Below are positions 1 to 7,751 of a stretch of 64,000 nucleotides of DNA, piece by piece. This DNA is from Belnapia mucosa (GTDB lineage Bacteria > Pseudomonadota > Alphaproteobacteria > Acetobacterales > Acetobacteraceae), in assembly GCF_016775475.1 (NCBI RefSeq), contig NZ_JAEUXJ010000014.1, positions 1-64,000 of the forward strand, given 5' to 3'. How positions within the stretch are numbered: the stretch's first letter is position 1; every line of letters begins with the position of its first letter. Under the pieces are notes generated by a model. That model searched no databases. It saw only the letters and a program-made list of their open reading frames with translations, and was not told the DNA's origin. A program made the translations under genes and the position numbers.

Positions 1-877
1 GCGCAGGCCCAAGACAAAGGCGGCAGCGCCGGATTCGCAGCGATGCCGAAACGCCTCCCGCCTCTAAGGCCCGTTCGGGTCCCTGGATCTGCCGGGGCAG
101 GCCTGCGGGCTGGCGCTGCCGTAGCGCTGCGAGGCGGTCCGAAAGGCTGGTCGGCGCCGGCCCCTTGCCCGAGACGGCGTCCATGGCGGCTGCGATATTC
201 GGGTCGTCCTGCTCGGGCTTTGAGGGCTGCAGCAGCTTCGCCTTGGCATTGGCGGCCTCCGCTGCGGCAAGGTTGCGTGCGGCATTGTCCTGCATCGCCT
301 TCAGCGCCACCGTCAGGCCGCTGGTTGCGCCGGACAGGCCCGCCGCCTGGCGTGCCGCCTCGGCGCGGCGCTCCGCCGTCTCCCGCTGCTGTTCGGCCCG
401 GCCCATGTCCCGCTGGGCGCGGTTCAGCGCATCGCGGGCGGATTTCAGCTTCTGCCCGGCTTGATTGTAGGTGTCCTCCAGCATCTGCAGGAAGCTGCCG
501 GCGTCCCGCGCATCCTGCGTCTCCCGATCGATATCGGGGGCCATCTGCTCCAGCATGTTGACCAGCGTGGCGAGGCTGCGCTCGAGCCCGGCCTTCTGCG
601 CCGGGTCGGTCTCGCCCTGCAGGCGCTGCTGCAGCTGCTCGGCTGCCGCCATGCGCTGCTGCGAGAGGCGGGTGATCGTCTCCGCCTCCCGCTGCTCGCG
701 GTCATAGGCCTGCCGGGCCTCAGCGACCTGGCGGCCGAGCTGGTCGAGATGCTGTTCCATGGTGCGCAGCTCCGCTTCGGTGGCGGCCCGCGGGTCCCAG
801 CGCACCAGCGCCTCGACCGCGCCCTGCACGGCCTGGTCTGTCTTTACGCCGACAAGGTTGCGGATGAATCCGATCAT
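1..877 (-). CDS. PspA/IM30-like coiled-coil protein (3' end beyond window)
   Basis: The frame opens at ATG 877 (MIGFIRNLVG) and stays open to the left edge, so the C-terminus is missing and at least 292 residues are visible. Nearly all of it is charged, Gln/Ala/Arg/Glu-rich helix with heptad character (for example around REQREAETITRL and the ERRAEAARQAAG stretch). This is the long coiled-coil look of PspA/IM30 proteins, which bind stressed inner membranes. It lies 36 bases after a DUF350 membrane protein and a DUF2491 protein on the same strand. In E. coli the yjfJ (PspA/IM30 family), yjfK (DUF2491) and yjfL (DUF350) genes sit together in the same way. The family call rests on coiled-coil form plus context, not on a decisive motif, and the last visible ~30 residues look unstructured. 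Confidence 0.6.
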   Translation of the reverse strand, partial: MIGFIRNLVGVKTDQAVQGAVEALVRWDPRAATEAELRTMEQHLDQLGRQVAEARQAYDREQREAETITRLSQQRMAAAEQLQQRLQGETDPAQKAGLERSLATLVNMLEQMAPDIDRETQDARDAGSFLQMLEDTYNQAGQKLKSARDALNRAQRDMGRAEQQRETAERRAEAARQAAGLSGATSGLTVALKAMQDNAARNLAAAEAANAKAKLLQPSKPEQDDPNIAAAMDAVSGKGPAPTSLSDRLAALRQRQPAGLPRQIQGPERALEAGGVSASLRIRRCRLCLGPA

Positions 878-913
878 GATGGTCTCTCCTCCTGATTGAT
901 TGTGAGATGGCGG

Positions 914-1327
914 TCAGCCAGCCATGGCGCCGGCATTGATCAGCGCGACGGCGAGCTGGATGCCGGCCACCACGCAGGCGACAGCGACGTTGCCGGCCTC
1001 GATCATCCCGCGCAGGCCGCGGAACAGGCTGGCGGTCAACAGGAAGGCCAGCAGCTGGAACACCACGGCCACCAGGCCCCAAAGCAGGACATCCAGCGTG
1101 AAGGCGCTGGTCGCCAGGGTCACCGCCAACGGGATGGCCAGCGCCACCAGCGCGGCCATCAGGATGATGCCTGCAGCGACATTACCCTCCCGCGCCAGCC
1201 GCGCCTCATGGAAGGGCGTGATAGCCATGTAGCAGCCGACCCCGAGCCCCAGCAACGCCAGAGCCACGCCGAGCTGGGCGAGCAGAACGGGAAGTCCGGT
1301 CCATAACGTGTCGAGGATGCTGTGCAA
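914..1327 (-). CDS. DUF350 family membrane protein (YjfL-like)
   Basis: A 137-residue protein made almost entirely of hydrophobic helices: about four membrane segments, starting near VLLAQLGVALALLGLGVG and ending near VAVACVVAGIQLAVALINAG. Size and helix pattern match DUF350 (YjfL/UPF0719) inner-membrane proteins, whose role is unknown. No ATG fits the N-terminus; translation most likely starts at TTG 1327, with an AAGGAC ribosome-binding sequence just upstream. The gene lies 18 bases after the DUF2491 gene and 36 bases before the PspA-like gene, so the three probably form one transcript. The neighbours suggest membrane-integrity stress, by analogy to yjfJKL. Confidence 0.75.
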   Translation of the reverse strand: MHSILDTLWTGLPVLLAQLGVALALLGLGVGCYMAITPFHEARLAREGNVAAGIILMAALVALAIPLAVTLATSAFTLDVLLWGLVAVVFQLLAFLLTASLFRGLRGMIEAGNVAVACVVAGIQLAVALINAGAMAG

Positions 1328-1345
1328 GGCGGGCGTCCTTCGGCT

Positions 1346-2986
1346 TCAAACGAGGGAGAGGGAGGCTGGGTTGATGTCGATGCCCGCGCGGATCTCGACC
1401 CAGGCACGGCCGCCTTCCTCCTGCGCCGAAACCAGGATGTACTCGGTCTCGGGCCCCGGGGCGGCGATGCCGGTGGGGGCAGCGTAGAGCATGGCGCGGC
1501 TCTGCACCTGGCGAATGCCCTCCAGGCTCTCGATACGCTCGGTCATCAGCCGGGGCGGCACGGGGCCTTCGCCCGGCGCCCAGAGCCGGGCATAGAGCTT
1601 GCCATTCTTGGTCTGGAATTCCGGCCAGCCGATCATGCCCTGCTGCGGGTCGAGCCAGGCCGCCCATTCCGCCTCATCGGCCGGAACCACCTCGTCGAGC
1701 AGCCCGAAATAGCGGCATTCCTCGATCTGGCCCCGCGCATCGGCATGGAGCTGGAACAGGCCGCGGCCATCCGGCAGGTAGAGCCGCGCCAGTTCCTCGC
1801 TGCCTTCGCGGATGCGGCCCACGGCCTGGATGCTCACCTGCGGGTTGCTTTCGGCAAAGGCCGGCACCGGAACCTGCAGGGCGCCGGCGCCGAGCAGGAA
1901 GGGCGTCGGGTCGCAGGTGATGGTCATGCCAACCCGGAAGCGCGGCGCGGCGGAATGGATATCGGGCATGGGCCGTCCAGTGGCAGGGGAGCCGGAAGGT
2001 GCAGCGGCCTGCCCCGCCGTAGCGGCCTGCCGTCTGCGCCGCGCCAACAGGAACAAGGCGCCGCCACCGCCGAGAAGCACCAGCAGGGTCAACGGCGACA
2101 GGCCACCGGCGTCGGAAACAGCCTCGGGCGGCGATGCCGCAGGGGGCGGGGCTGCCGTGCTCGGGGTTCGGGCATCCGGGCGGGGCGCCATGGCGACATC
2201 GGCAGGCACATCGGGCGGCAGATAATTCGGGTCGCGCGGCTGGCCCTGGCGCTCCGCCAGCCGCCGGTCGAGCTCGTCGAGCCGGGCACGGGTCTCGGCA
2301 TCCGTCTGGGCGCGACGCTCTGCCTCCTGCCGCCATTCGCGGTAGCCGGGGTCGTCCTGGTGGTTGTGGAAGAAGTCGGTCGAGCCGGCGCGGGCGAGAT
2401 TGCTCAGCAGGAACCAGAGGAAGACGCCGTCCCAGACGCCGAAGCTGCGCTGGCCGAGGCCGCCGCCCCAGCCGCCACCCATGCCGCCGCCCCAGCCACC
2501 GCCGCTCGGCACGCCACGCGGCGCGGACCAGCCGCCCCCCATGGTGCCGCCGCGCCGCCACCAACCGGGATCGGCCTGACCGGAGGACTGGTCATAGGGG
2601 GCGGGCCGGACCGGTGGCTGTTGGGGCCGCGGCTGGACCGGCTGGTTCTGCCGCCGCATGCGATCCAGCGCCTCGGATGACCGTTCCCGCGAATAGGACC
2701 GGTCCCAGGCCGAGCCGCCGCCGACCGAGGGCCGGCGATAGCTGCCGCCCCCCGGGGGGCTGGGCCGGCTGTAGCCGCCACTGGCGGAAGGGGTGCGCGG
2801 CACGGCCCTCGCGCCGCCGAAGGATGGCGTCCGGCCATAGCCGGAACCTGGGCGCGCATACCCGCCGCTCGAGCGGGATTGCGCCATGGCACCCGTACTC
2901 GCCGCCAGGACGGCACCGAACGTCCAGGTGAAACCCAGATGCAGAAGCAGCAGGCTGAGACACCAGGCGCGGAGGCGGGCCGGCAT
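1346..2986 (-). CDS. DUF2491 (YjfK-like) protein with secreted/low-complexity N-terminal extension
   Basis: A protein of 546 residues starting at ATG 2986, which has a GAGGAG ribosome-binding site five bases ahead; this beats an in-frame start 21 bases upstream. Residues 1-35 look like a signal peptide (hydrophobic run, then AMAQ). Next comes a long Gly/Ser/Arg/Pro/Tyr-rich stretch to about residue 170, a charged segment, and a single membrane helix near residues 296-316 (LLVLLGGGGALFLLARRRR). The last ~200 residues match the DUF2491/YjfK type: a two-lobed domain containing the ITCDPTPFLLG, IEECRYFGLLDE and MIGWPEF stretches. YjfK itself is shorter and lacks this front part. The DUF2491 domain follows the Arg-rich edge of the helix, so it is probably cytoplasmic. 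Function is unknown; it heads the DUF350/PspA-like cluster. Confidence 0.7.
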   Translation of the reverse strand: MPARLRAWCLSLLLLHLGFTWTFGAVLAASTGAMAQSRSSGGYARPGSGYGRTPSFGGARAVPRTPSASGGYSRPSPPGGGSYRRPSVGGGSAWDRSYSRERSSEALDRMRRQNQPVQPRPQQPPVRPAPYDQSSGQADPGWWRRGGTMGGGWSAPRGVPSGGGWGGGMGGGWGGGLGQRSFGVWDGVFLWFLLSNLARAGSTDFFHNHQDDPGYREWRQEAERRAQTDAETRARLDELDRRLAERQGQPRDPNYLPPDVPADVAMAPRPDARTPSTAAPPPAASPPEAVSDAGGLSPLTLLVLLGGGGALFLLARRRRQAATAGQAAAPSGSPATGRPMPDIHSAAPRFRVGMTITCDPTPFLLGAGALQVPVPAFAESNPQVSIQAVGRIREGSEELARLYLPDGRGLFQLHADARGQIEECRYFGLLDEVVPADEAEWAAWLDPQQGMIGWPEFQTKNGKLYARLWAPGEGPVPPRLMTERIESLEGIRQVQSRAMLYAAPTGIAAPGPETEYILVSAQEEGGRAWVEIRAGIDINPASLSLV

Positions 2987-3226
2987 CGCATCTCCTCGGC
3001 AGAGCATGGCCGGCCGAACTGCCGGGTCCGGCGCTCAACGGCTCGCCGAGGGTGACGTTCCGCACGCGCTTGGGCATGTCGCATCAGGCGGTCGTGCTGA
3101 CAGGCACCGCTCAACCATGCGGTGCATGCATCAGGCGGAGGCCATTGGTAGCGGGCTGACGTCAGCCCGGGACAAACTCGAAGGCCGCTACCATTCATTC
3201 TTTCGGCGGGGTGCCCAGCACTTGGC

Positions 3227-3751
3227 TCAGCGAACTGTCGTGACGGCTCGGCGGTTCTGGGCCCAGGCCTGCTCGTCGGAGCCAAGTGCGGTGGGGCGGT
3301 CCTTACCGTAGCTTATCGTCTGAATGCGGCTCCCGGCGACTCCTTGCGAGACCAGGATGTCGCGGGCCGAGTTGGCTCGGCGCTGCCCGAGAGCGAGGTT
3401 GTATTCCCTCGTGCCGCGCTCGTCGGCGTGGCCCTCCAGCGTTACCCTGACCTGGCGGTATTGCTGCAGCCATCCGGCCTGCCGGTCCAGCACGGGACGC
3501 TGATCCGCCCCGACGCTCGCGCTGTCGGTGGCGAAGAAGACCCGGTCACCGATAGTGCTGGCGAGGTGCTCCTGGCTCCCAGGCTGCCCTGTCGCGCCGC
3601 CTGTACCCGGCCCACCGAGCTGGCCCGTTTGCCCGGCCATGCCGAGGCTGGAACCGGCACCCTGGCCGGTCGCGGCGGCGTTCGTGTCTGAGTCGGAGGA
3701 GCATGCGGCAAGCAGTATTGCAGCCACGACGGGAAGAGCTCGGAACAGCAT
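3227..3751 (-). CDS. pal: Pal/OmpA-family peptidoglycan-associated lipoprotein
   Basis: A 174-residue outer-membrane lipoprotein. The N-terminus has a short signal peptide and a lipobox (ILLAAC, Cys17). A Gly/Gln/Ser-rich linker follows to about residue 65. The C-terminal OmpA-like domain has the canonical peptidoglycan-binding stretch (VTLEGHADERGTREYN, LGQRRA, then ISYGKDRP and NRRAVTTVR). Pal proteins tie the outer membrane to peptidoglycan, normally with TolA/TolB. The tol genes are not beside this copy, so it may be a paralogue. It lies upstream of the DUF2491 gene on the same strand with a gap of about 240 bases, too wide to assume co-transcription. Confidence 0.85.
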   Translation of the reverse strand: MLFRALPVVAAILLAACSSDSDTNAAATGQGAGSSLGMAGQTGQLGGPGTGGATGQPGSQEHLASTIGDRVFFATDSASVGADQRPVLDRQAGWLQQYRQVRVTLEGHADERGTREYNLALGQRRANSARDILVSQGVAGSRIQTISYGKDRPTALGSDEQAWAQNRRAVTTVR

Positions 3752-3811
3752 GCCTTTTGAAAATCCTCATGAGACAACCACCGGGCGAGAATGGCACGGC
3801 GGGGTAGCATG

Positions 3812-4175
3812 CGTTCATTCGGCTAACGGCCCGGCGAACGCAAGACTAAGTTGAATTGCGGCTCCGCCTGCGGTGGCGAGACGGTTGGTGGCCAGCCTGT
3901 CATAGCGTGTGGCGATGCGGCGGAAGTCCTTCAGGCGACCGAAGCTGCGCTCGATGGCGTTGCGGCCGCGGTAGGGGACGGGCTGACGCAGTGCTTCCAC
4001 CGGCGGGTGCGCTTGACGGGGTATTCGGCCCGGCGACCTGAGCCTGGATCTGGCCGCGGACGGCTTCGGTACCCTGGGCCCGATCTGTCATGACCAGTAC
4101 GTCCGACGGCAGGCGCCGCGGCAGTCCGCTGCCTGGCCCGGCGTCAGCAGGAAGGCAGCGGGGCCCTCTCGACCC
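3812..4175 (-). pseudogene. IS5-family transposase remnant (C-terminal part)
   Basis: Reading the minus strand across frames gives the tail of an IS5/IS427-type DDE transposase. It begins with AFLLTPGQAADCRGA, then VLVMTDRAQGTEAVRGQI (the DRAYD region of the family), then after a frame change RNAIERSFGRLKDFRRIATR and YDRLATNRLA. The Glu of the DDE triad lies in RNAIERSFG. The N-terminal half is absent and the pieces need at least one frameshift, so this is a dead fragment. It abuts the stop codon of the amidohydrolase gene; no inverted repeat or target duplication could be seen. Confidence 0.75.
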
Positions 4176-4176
4176 A

Positions 4177-5559
4177 TCAACCCGCGAAGGCCGCCTGCGC
4201 CTCCGGCAGGTCCCAGATGCGCTGGATGGCCGCCGCGCCGGCCGCGGTGATCGCCGCCTCGTCGCCCCCGACCAGCCGGCCGCCCTGCACCAGCAGCCGG
4301 CCATCCACCATGACCGCATCCAGGTTGCCGCGATTGGCCAGCCAGACCAGCGCCCGGCACGGGTCGTGCAGCGGCTGGAGATGCGGATGGGTCAGGTCCA
4401 CCACGGTCAGGTCCGCCGCCGCCCCCGGCGCGATGCGGCCGAGATCGGGCCGCCCGATGGCATCCGCCGCCTGCCGCGTCACCGCATCGATGATCGCCGG
4501 CGCCGCCGCCACCCGCGCATCCCCCGCCGCGATCTTCGAGATCATCGCTGCGGCATTCATCTCGCCCAGCAGGTCCATGTTGTAGCCATCGGTGCCGATC
4601 AGCGTCCGCACGCCATGCCCGGCGAAGCGGCCGAAGGCGGCGACGGCACCGGTTCGGGCGAAGACGCGCGGGCAGTTCAAAAGGCTCGCCCCGCGCGCCG
4701 CCATCAGCCGGAGGTCGTCATCGGTGCAGGCGATGCCATGCGCCGCCAGCAGGTCGGGCGCCAGCAGGCCCAGCCGGTCGAGATATTCCGCCGGGGTGCA
4801 GCCATGGCGGGCCTCGATCGTCGCCACCTCCTGCCGGCTCTGCGCCAGATGGGTGGTGATCGGCACGCCGAGCGCGCGGGCCCGCGCGGCGCAGGCGCGC
4901 AGCAGGTCGGGGCCGCAGGTATCCGTCGCATGCGGACTCATGGCGAGGCGGATGCGGCCCGCGTCATGCCCCTCCCAGCGCGCATGCAGCGCGTCCCAGG
5001 CGGCGAGGTCGGCGGCGCCGTCATCCCCGGCATAGACCACCCGCCCATCCGCCCCGGCCCGCGCATCGGCGGTCGAGAACAGGTAGGGCGCGCCGTAGAA
5101 GCGCAGCCCCATCTCGGCCGCCGCCTCGAACATCTCCGGGATGCCGGCGCGGAAGGGCTCCATCACCGTCGCGACGCCGCCCTTCAGCAGCTGCAGGATG
5201 CCCAGTCGGGCGATCGCCAGCCGTTCCTCCGCCGAGAGGATGTCGATGCCGCGCCGGGTCAGCGGCATCAGCACGGTATAGACGATGCTCTCGTTGTTCC
5301 GCCGCCCGCCACCATCCTCGGTATGGGTGCGCGCCACCGCCTCACTGAAGCAGTGGTTGTGCAGGTTCAGCAGCCCGGGCAGGACGAAGCGGCCGGGTGC
5401 ATCCAGCACCAGATCAGCGCCACCCGGCCGCTGGCGCGTGACGGCGGCGATGCGCCGTCCCTCGACCAGCACCCATTGGTCGCGCAGCACCGCCGGCGCG
5501 CCCTCGCGCTCGATCAGCAACCAGGAGGCGAAGACGGCGGTGGTGCCGGGGGCCTGCAT
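4177..5559 (-). CDS. Amidohydrolase-family deaminase (TrzN/chlorohydrolase/SAH-deaminase type)
   Basis: A 460-residue metal-dependent hydrolase of the amidohydrolase superfamily (COG0402-like). The metal-binding HxH lies at His67/His69 (LLNLHNHCFSE). Further ligand regions are ITTHLAQS, AAHGIACTDDD and the late GTDGYNMD aspartate. A C-terminal beta-sandwich return follows (AADLTVVDL ... VMVDGRLLVQGG). The family hydrolyses C-N or C-Cl bonds on heterocycles such as adenosyl, guanine or triazine rings; the exact substrate cannot be read. The start at ATG 5559 is four bases after the stop of the carbamoylase gene, so the two are translated from one message, pointing to breakdown of an N-heterocycle or its ring-opened product. 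Confidence 0.8.
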   Translation of the reverse strand: MQAPGTTAVFASWLLIEREGAPAVLRDQWVLVEGRRIAAVTRQRPGGADLVLDAPGRFVLPGLLNLHNHCFSEAVARTHTEDGGGRRNNESIVYTVLMPLTRRGIDILSAEERLAIARLGILQLLKGGVATVMEPFRAGIPEMFEAAAEMGLRFYGAPYLFSTADARAGADGRVVYAGDDGAADLAAWDALHARWEGHDAGRIRLAMSPHATDTCGPDLLRACAARARALGVPITTHLAQSRQEVATIEARHGCTPAEYLDRLGLLAPDLLAAHGIACTDDDLRLMAARGASLLNCPRVFARTGAVAAFGRFAGHGVRTLIGTDGYNMDLLGEMNAAAMISKIAAGDARVAAAPAIIDAVTRQAADAIGRPDLGRIAPGAAADLTVVDLTHPHLQPLHDPCRALVWLANRGNLDAVMVDGRLLVQGGRLVGGDEAAITAAGAAAIQRIWDLPEAQAAFAG

Positions 5560-5563
5560 CGGC

Positions 5564-6505
5564 TCAGGCCGGCGGCTCGGCGCCGACCTGGTCGACCAAG
5601 CGGCGGTAATGCTCCGGCCGGCGATGGGCGGCGAAGTTGAACATCTTCTCCTTGCCCTGGCGGCAGAGATCGAGGTCGCAATCGGCCACCAGCACCTCAT
5701 CGCCCAGACTCTTGGCCTGGGCCACGATCAGCCCGTTCGGATCGACGATGACCGAGCCGCCGATGAGGCCGGAGCCGTCCTCATCCCCCGCCTTGGCGGT
5801 GCTGACCGCCCAGGTCGCGTTCATATAGGCATTGGCCTGGGCCGCCAGGGTTGAGTGGAAGGTGCGGAGCCCGGCATCCTCGGTGCGGCCGCCATTCGGG
5901 TCATAGGCTGCGGAATTGTAGCCCATCACCATCAGCTCGACGCCCTGCAGCCCATAGGCGCGCCAGGCTTCCGGCCAGCGGCGATCGTTGCAGATCAGCA
6001 TGCCCATCACCGGCGAACCCCAGGCGGCCGGGCCGCGGAAGGCGGGGAAGCCGAGATCGCCATACTCGAAATACCGCTTCTCCAGCTGCTGGAAGCGGTC
6101 GCTGGCGCGGGGCTCGACCGAGCCGGGCAGATGGACCTTGCGGTATTTGCCGAGGATCGCGCCATCCGGCCCGGTGATGATGGCGCTGTTGAAATGCTGG
6201 CCTTCCGGCGTCCGCTCGGCATAGCCGACATAGAAGCCGATGCCGAGCGCGCGGGCCCGGTCGAAGAGAGGCTGCACCGCCGGGTTCGGCATGGCAGCCT
6301 CGAAATAGCCGTCCAGCTCCGCCCCTTCCAGCAGCCAGCGCGGGAAGAAGGTGGTGAAGGCGAGTTCGGGGAAGACGACCAGTTGCGCGCCTTGCTGCGC
6401 CGCGCCCTCCAGCAGGGCGATCATGCGGGCGAGGATGGCTTCGCGGCTATCGGCACGCTGGTTGGGACCCATCTGGGCGGCGGCGAGGCGGAGGATACGG
6501 GGCAA
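5564..6505 (-). CDS. N-carbamoyl-D-amino acid hydrolase-like nitrilase-superfamily enzyme
   Basis: A 313-residue carbon-nitrogen hydrolase with the full Glu-Lys-Cys triad: Glu47 in VVFPELAFTT, Lys123 in GKYRKVHLPG and Cys172 in MLICNDRRWPE. The surrounding residues (TTFFPRW, VHLPGSVEP, NDRRWPE) and the length follow N-carbamoyl-D-amino acid amidohydrolase, which releases CO2 and ammonia from N-carbamoyl amino acids in hydantoin-type catabolism. No hydantoinase is next to it; the downstream partner is a broader amidohydrolase, so other ureido acids are possible. The enzyme is cytoplasmic. A 286-base AT-richer gap separates it from the divergent glycosyltransferases. Confidence 0.85.
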   Translation of the reverse strand: MPRILRLAAAQMGPNQRADSREAILARMIALLEGAAQQGAQLVVFPELAFTTFFPRWLLEGAELDGYFEAAMPNPAVQPLFDRARALGIGFYVGYAERTPEGQHFNSAIITGPDGAILGKYRKVHLPGSVEPRASDRFQQLEKRYFEYGDLGFPAFRGPAAWGSPVMGMLICNDRRWPEAWRAYGLQGVELMVMGYNSAAYDPNGGRTEDAGLRTFHSTLAAQANAYMNATWAVSTAKAGDEDGSGLIGGSVIVDPNGLIVAQAKSLGDEVLVADCDLDLCRQGKEKMFNFAAHRRPEHYRRLVDQVGAEPPA

Positions 6506-6791
6506 GGCAGGGCGCTCCTGGATGACCGGGCTCGGCTGCCTCTTTCATGCCGGGGGGCGCCCGGCAAGGCAACCGCGCGGCCTGGCGGGGGCGTCCGGCA
6601 GACTGGCCCGGACCGATGAATAATCGGCACGAAACCTGATAGTATTGTGCAATATTCATTGTGAGACCAAAAATAAAGTAGGTTTCACGCCGTACTTCAC
6701 CGTACACGCATTCAATCGAAACCGGATGCACCGCTCCTCCGTTCTTTTTCGGGAAAACGAATACGGCCTTCGGCCGCAGGAGGAATTGCCG
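6506..6791. promoter_or_regulatory. Divergent promoter region, AT-richer than surroundings
   Basis: The gap between the carbamoylase (minus) and the glycosyltransferase pair (plus). Bases ~6612-6770 are strikingly AT-richer than the rest of the window. They hold a small palindrome, TATTG-TG-CAATA, at 6643-6654, suitable as a regulator site. A very good ribosome-binding site, AGGAGG at 6778-6783, stands eight bases before GTG 6792. The promoter for the plus-strand genes is expected here, with a long leader; exact -10/-35 elements could not be fixed. Confidence 0.5.
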
Positions 6792-7751
6792 GTGCTCCAG
6801 AGTCTTGTCGCGCCGCAGCCGGCCCCGTCCGCCCCCGTCGCCGAATCCGCCGCCATGACGGTCACGGCGGTGATCGTCACCCGCGACCGGCCGGCCCTCC
6901 TCGCCCGCTGCCTCGGCGCCATCCGTGCCCAGACCATGCTGCCCGGCCAAGTCCTCGTCATCGACAATGCCAGCGAGGATGAGTCCGCCACGGCTGAGGC
7001 GGTGGCCACCGCCCCGGGCGCCCGCCTGGTGCGGATGGAGGAAAATCTCGGCGGCGCCGGCGGCTACCGCGCCGGCATCGCGCTGGCGCTGGAGGAGGGC
7101 GCGGAATTCGTCTGGCTGATGGATGACGATGGCTATGCGCGGGATGCCGACTGCCTCGGCCATCTGCTCGCCGCCATGGCCTCGGGCGTCGCCCTCGCCG
7201 CGCCGCTCGTTCTCGATGCCGAGGAACCGGAGCGGCTCGCCTTTCCCATCCGCATCGCCGGCCGCACCCGCTTCCTGCCCGAGGATCTCGACGGCCGGCG
7301 CCGCATCGAGGGCTTCGCGCATCTGTTCAACGGGGCACTCATCGCCGCCTCGGCCTTTCGCCAGGTCGGCCTGCCCGATCCGCGCTTCTACATTCGCGGC
7401 GACGAGGTCGAGTTCATGCACCGCCTGCGGCGCGCCGGCCTGCCGATCGGCGTGGAGGTCGCGGCGGAATTCCTCCACCCCGGTTCCCGGGCGGAAACCC
7501 ACCCGATTATGTTCGGCCTGTTCTATGCCCCTGAGCCACCGACGGAGCTGAAGCGCTATTTCCAGTTCCGCAACCGCGGCTACATCTTCCGCGCCTATGG
7601 CATGTGGGACTTCCTGCTGGCCGATATCATCCGCTACGGCTGGTTCTACGGCATCAGTCGGCGCGGCGATGTCGCGGGCTTCGCCCGCTGGCTGCGCGCC
7701 ACCGCCACCGGCTGGCGCGGCGCCTTCCTCCCGGGCGGACCGGGCGCATGA
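6792..7751 (+). CDS. GT2 glycosyltransferase, GlfT1-like (putative galactofuranosyltransferase)
   Basis: A 319-residue GT-A fold glycosyltransferase. The GTG at 6792 is chosen because AGGAGG lies at the right spacing; an in-frame TTG upstream lacks this. Residues ~22-35 begin the nucleotide-binding fold (MTVTAVIVTRDRPALL), then VLVIDNASED, ENLGGAGGYRAG and the metal-binding DDD at 111-113 (WLMDDDG). FYIRGDEVEFMHRLRRAG follows as the acceptor/catalytic region. The NLGGAGG(Y/F)xxG motif with a triple-Asp and GDxVEF is characteristic of galactofuranosyltransferases such as mycobacterial GlfT1, which is about this length. Its stop overlaps the start of the next gene (ATGA). Galactofuranose as the sugar is inference; no UDP-galactopyranose mutase gene is present. 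Confidence 0.75.
   Translation: MLQSLVAPQPAPSAPVAESAAMTVTAVIVTRDRPALLARCLGAIRAQTMLPGQVLVIDNASEDESATAEAVATAPGARLVRMEENLGGAGGYRAGIALALEEGAEFVWLMDDDGYARDADCLGHLLAAMASGVALAAPLVLDAEEPERLAFPIRIAGRTRFLPEDLDGRRRIEGFAHLFNGALIAASAFRQVGLPDPRFYIRGDEVEFMHRLRRAGLPIGVEVAAEFLHPGSRAETHPIMFGLFYAPEPPTELKRYFQFRNRGYIFRAYGMWDFLLADIIRYGWFYGISRRGDVAGFARWLRATATGWRGAFLPGGPGA

Noticed and set aside
3812..4175. Functional insertion sequence
   Set aside because: Only the C-terminal part of the transposase survives, across frameshifts, and no terminal inverted repeats or target duplication could be found.
4090..5640. 516-codon plus-strand open frame opposite the amidohydrolase
   Set aside because: Composition is rich in Arg, Gln, His and Pro as expected of an antisense frame; the minus strand holds a full amidohydrolase.
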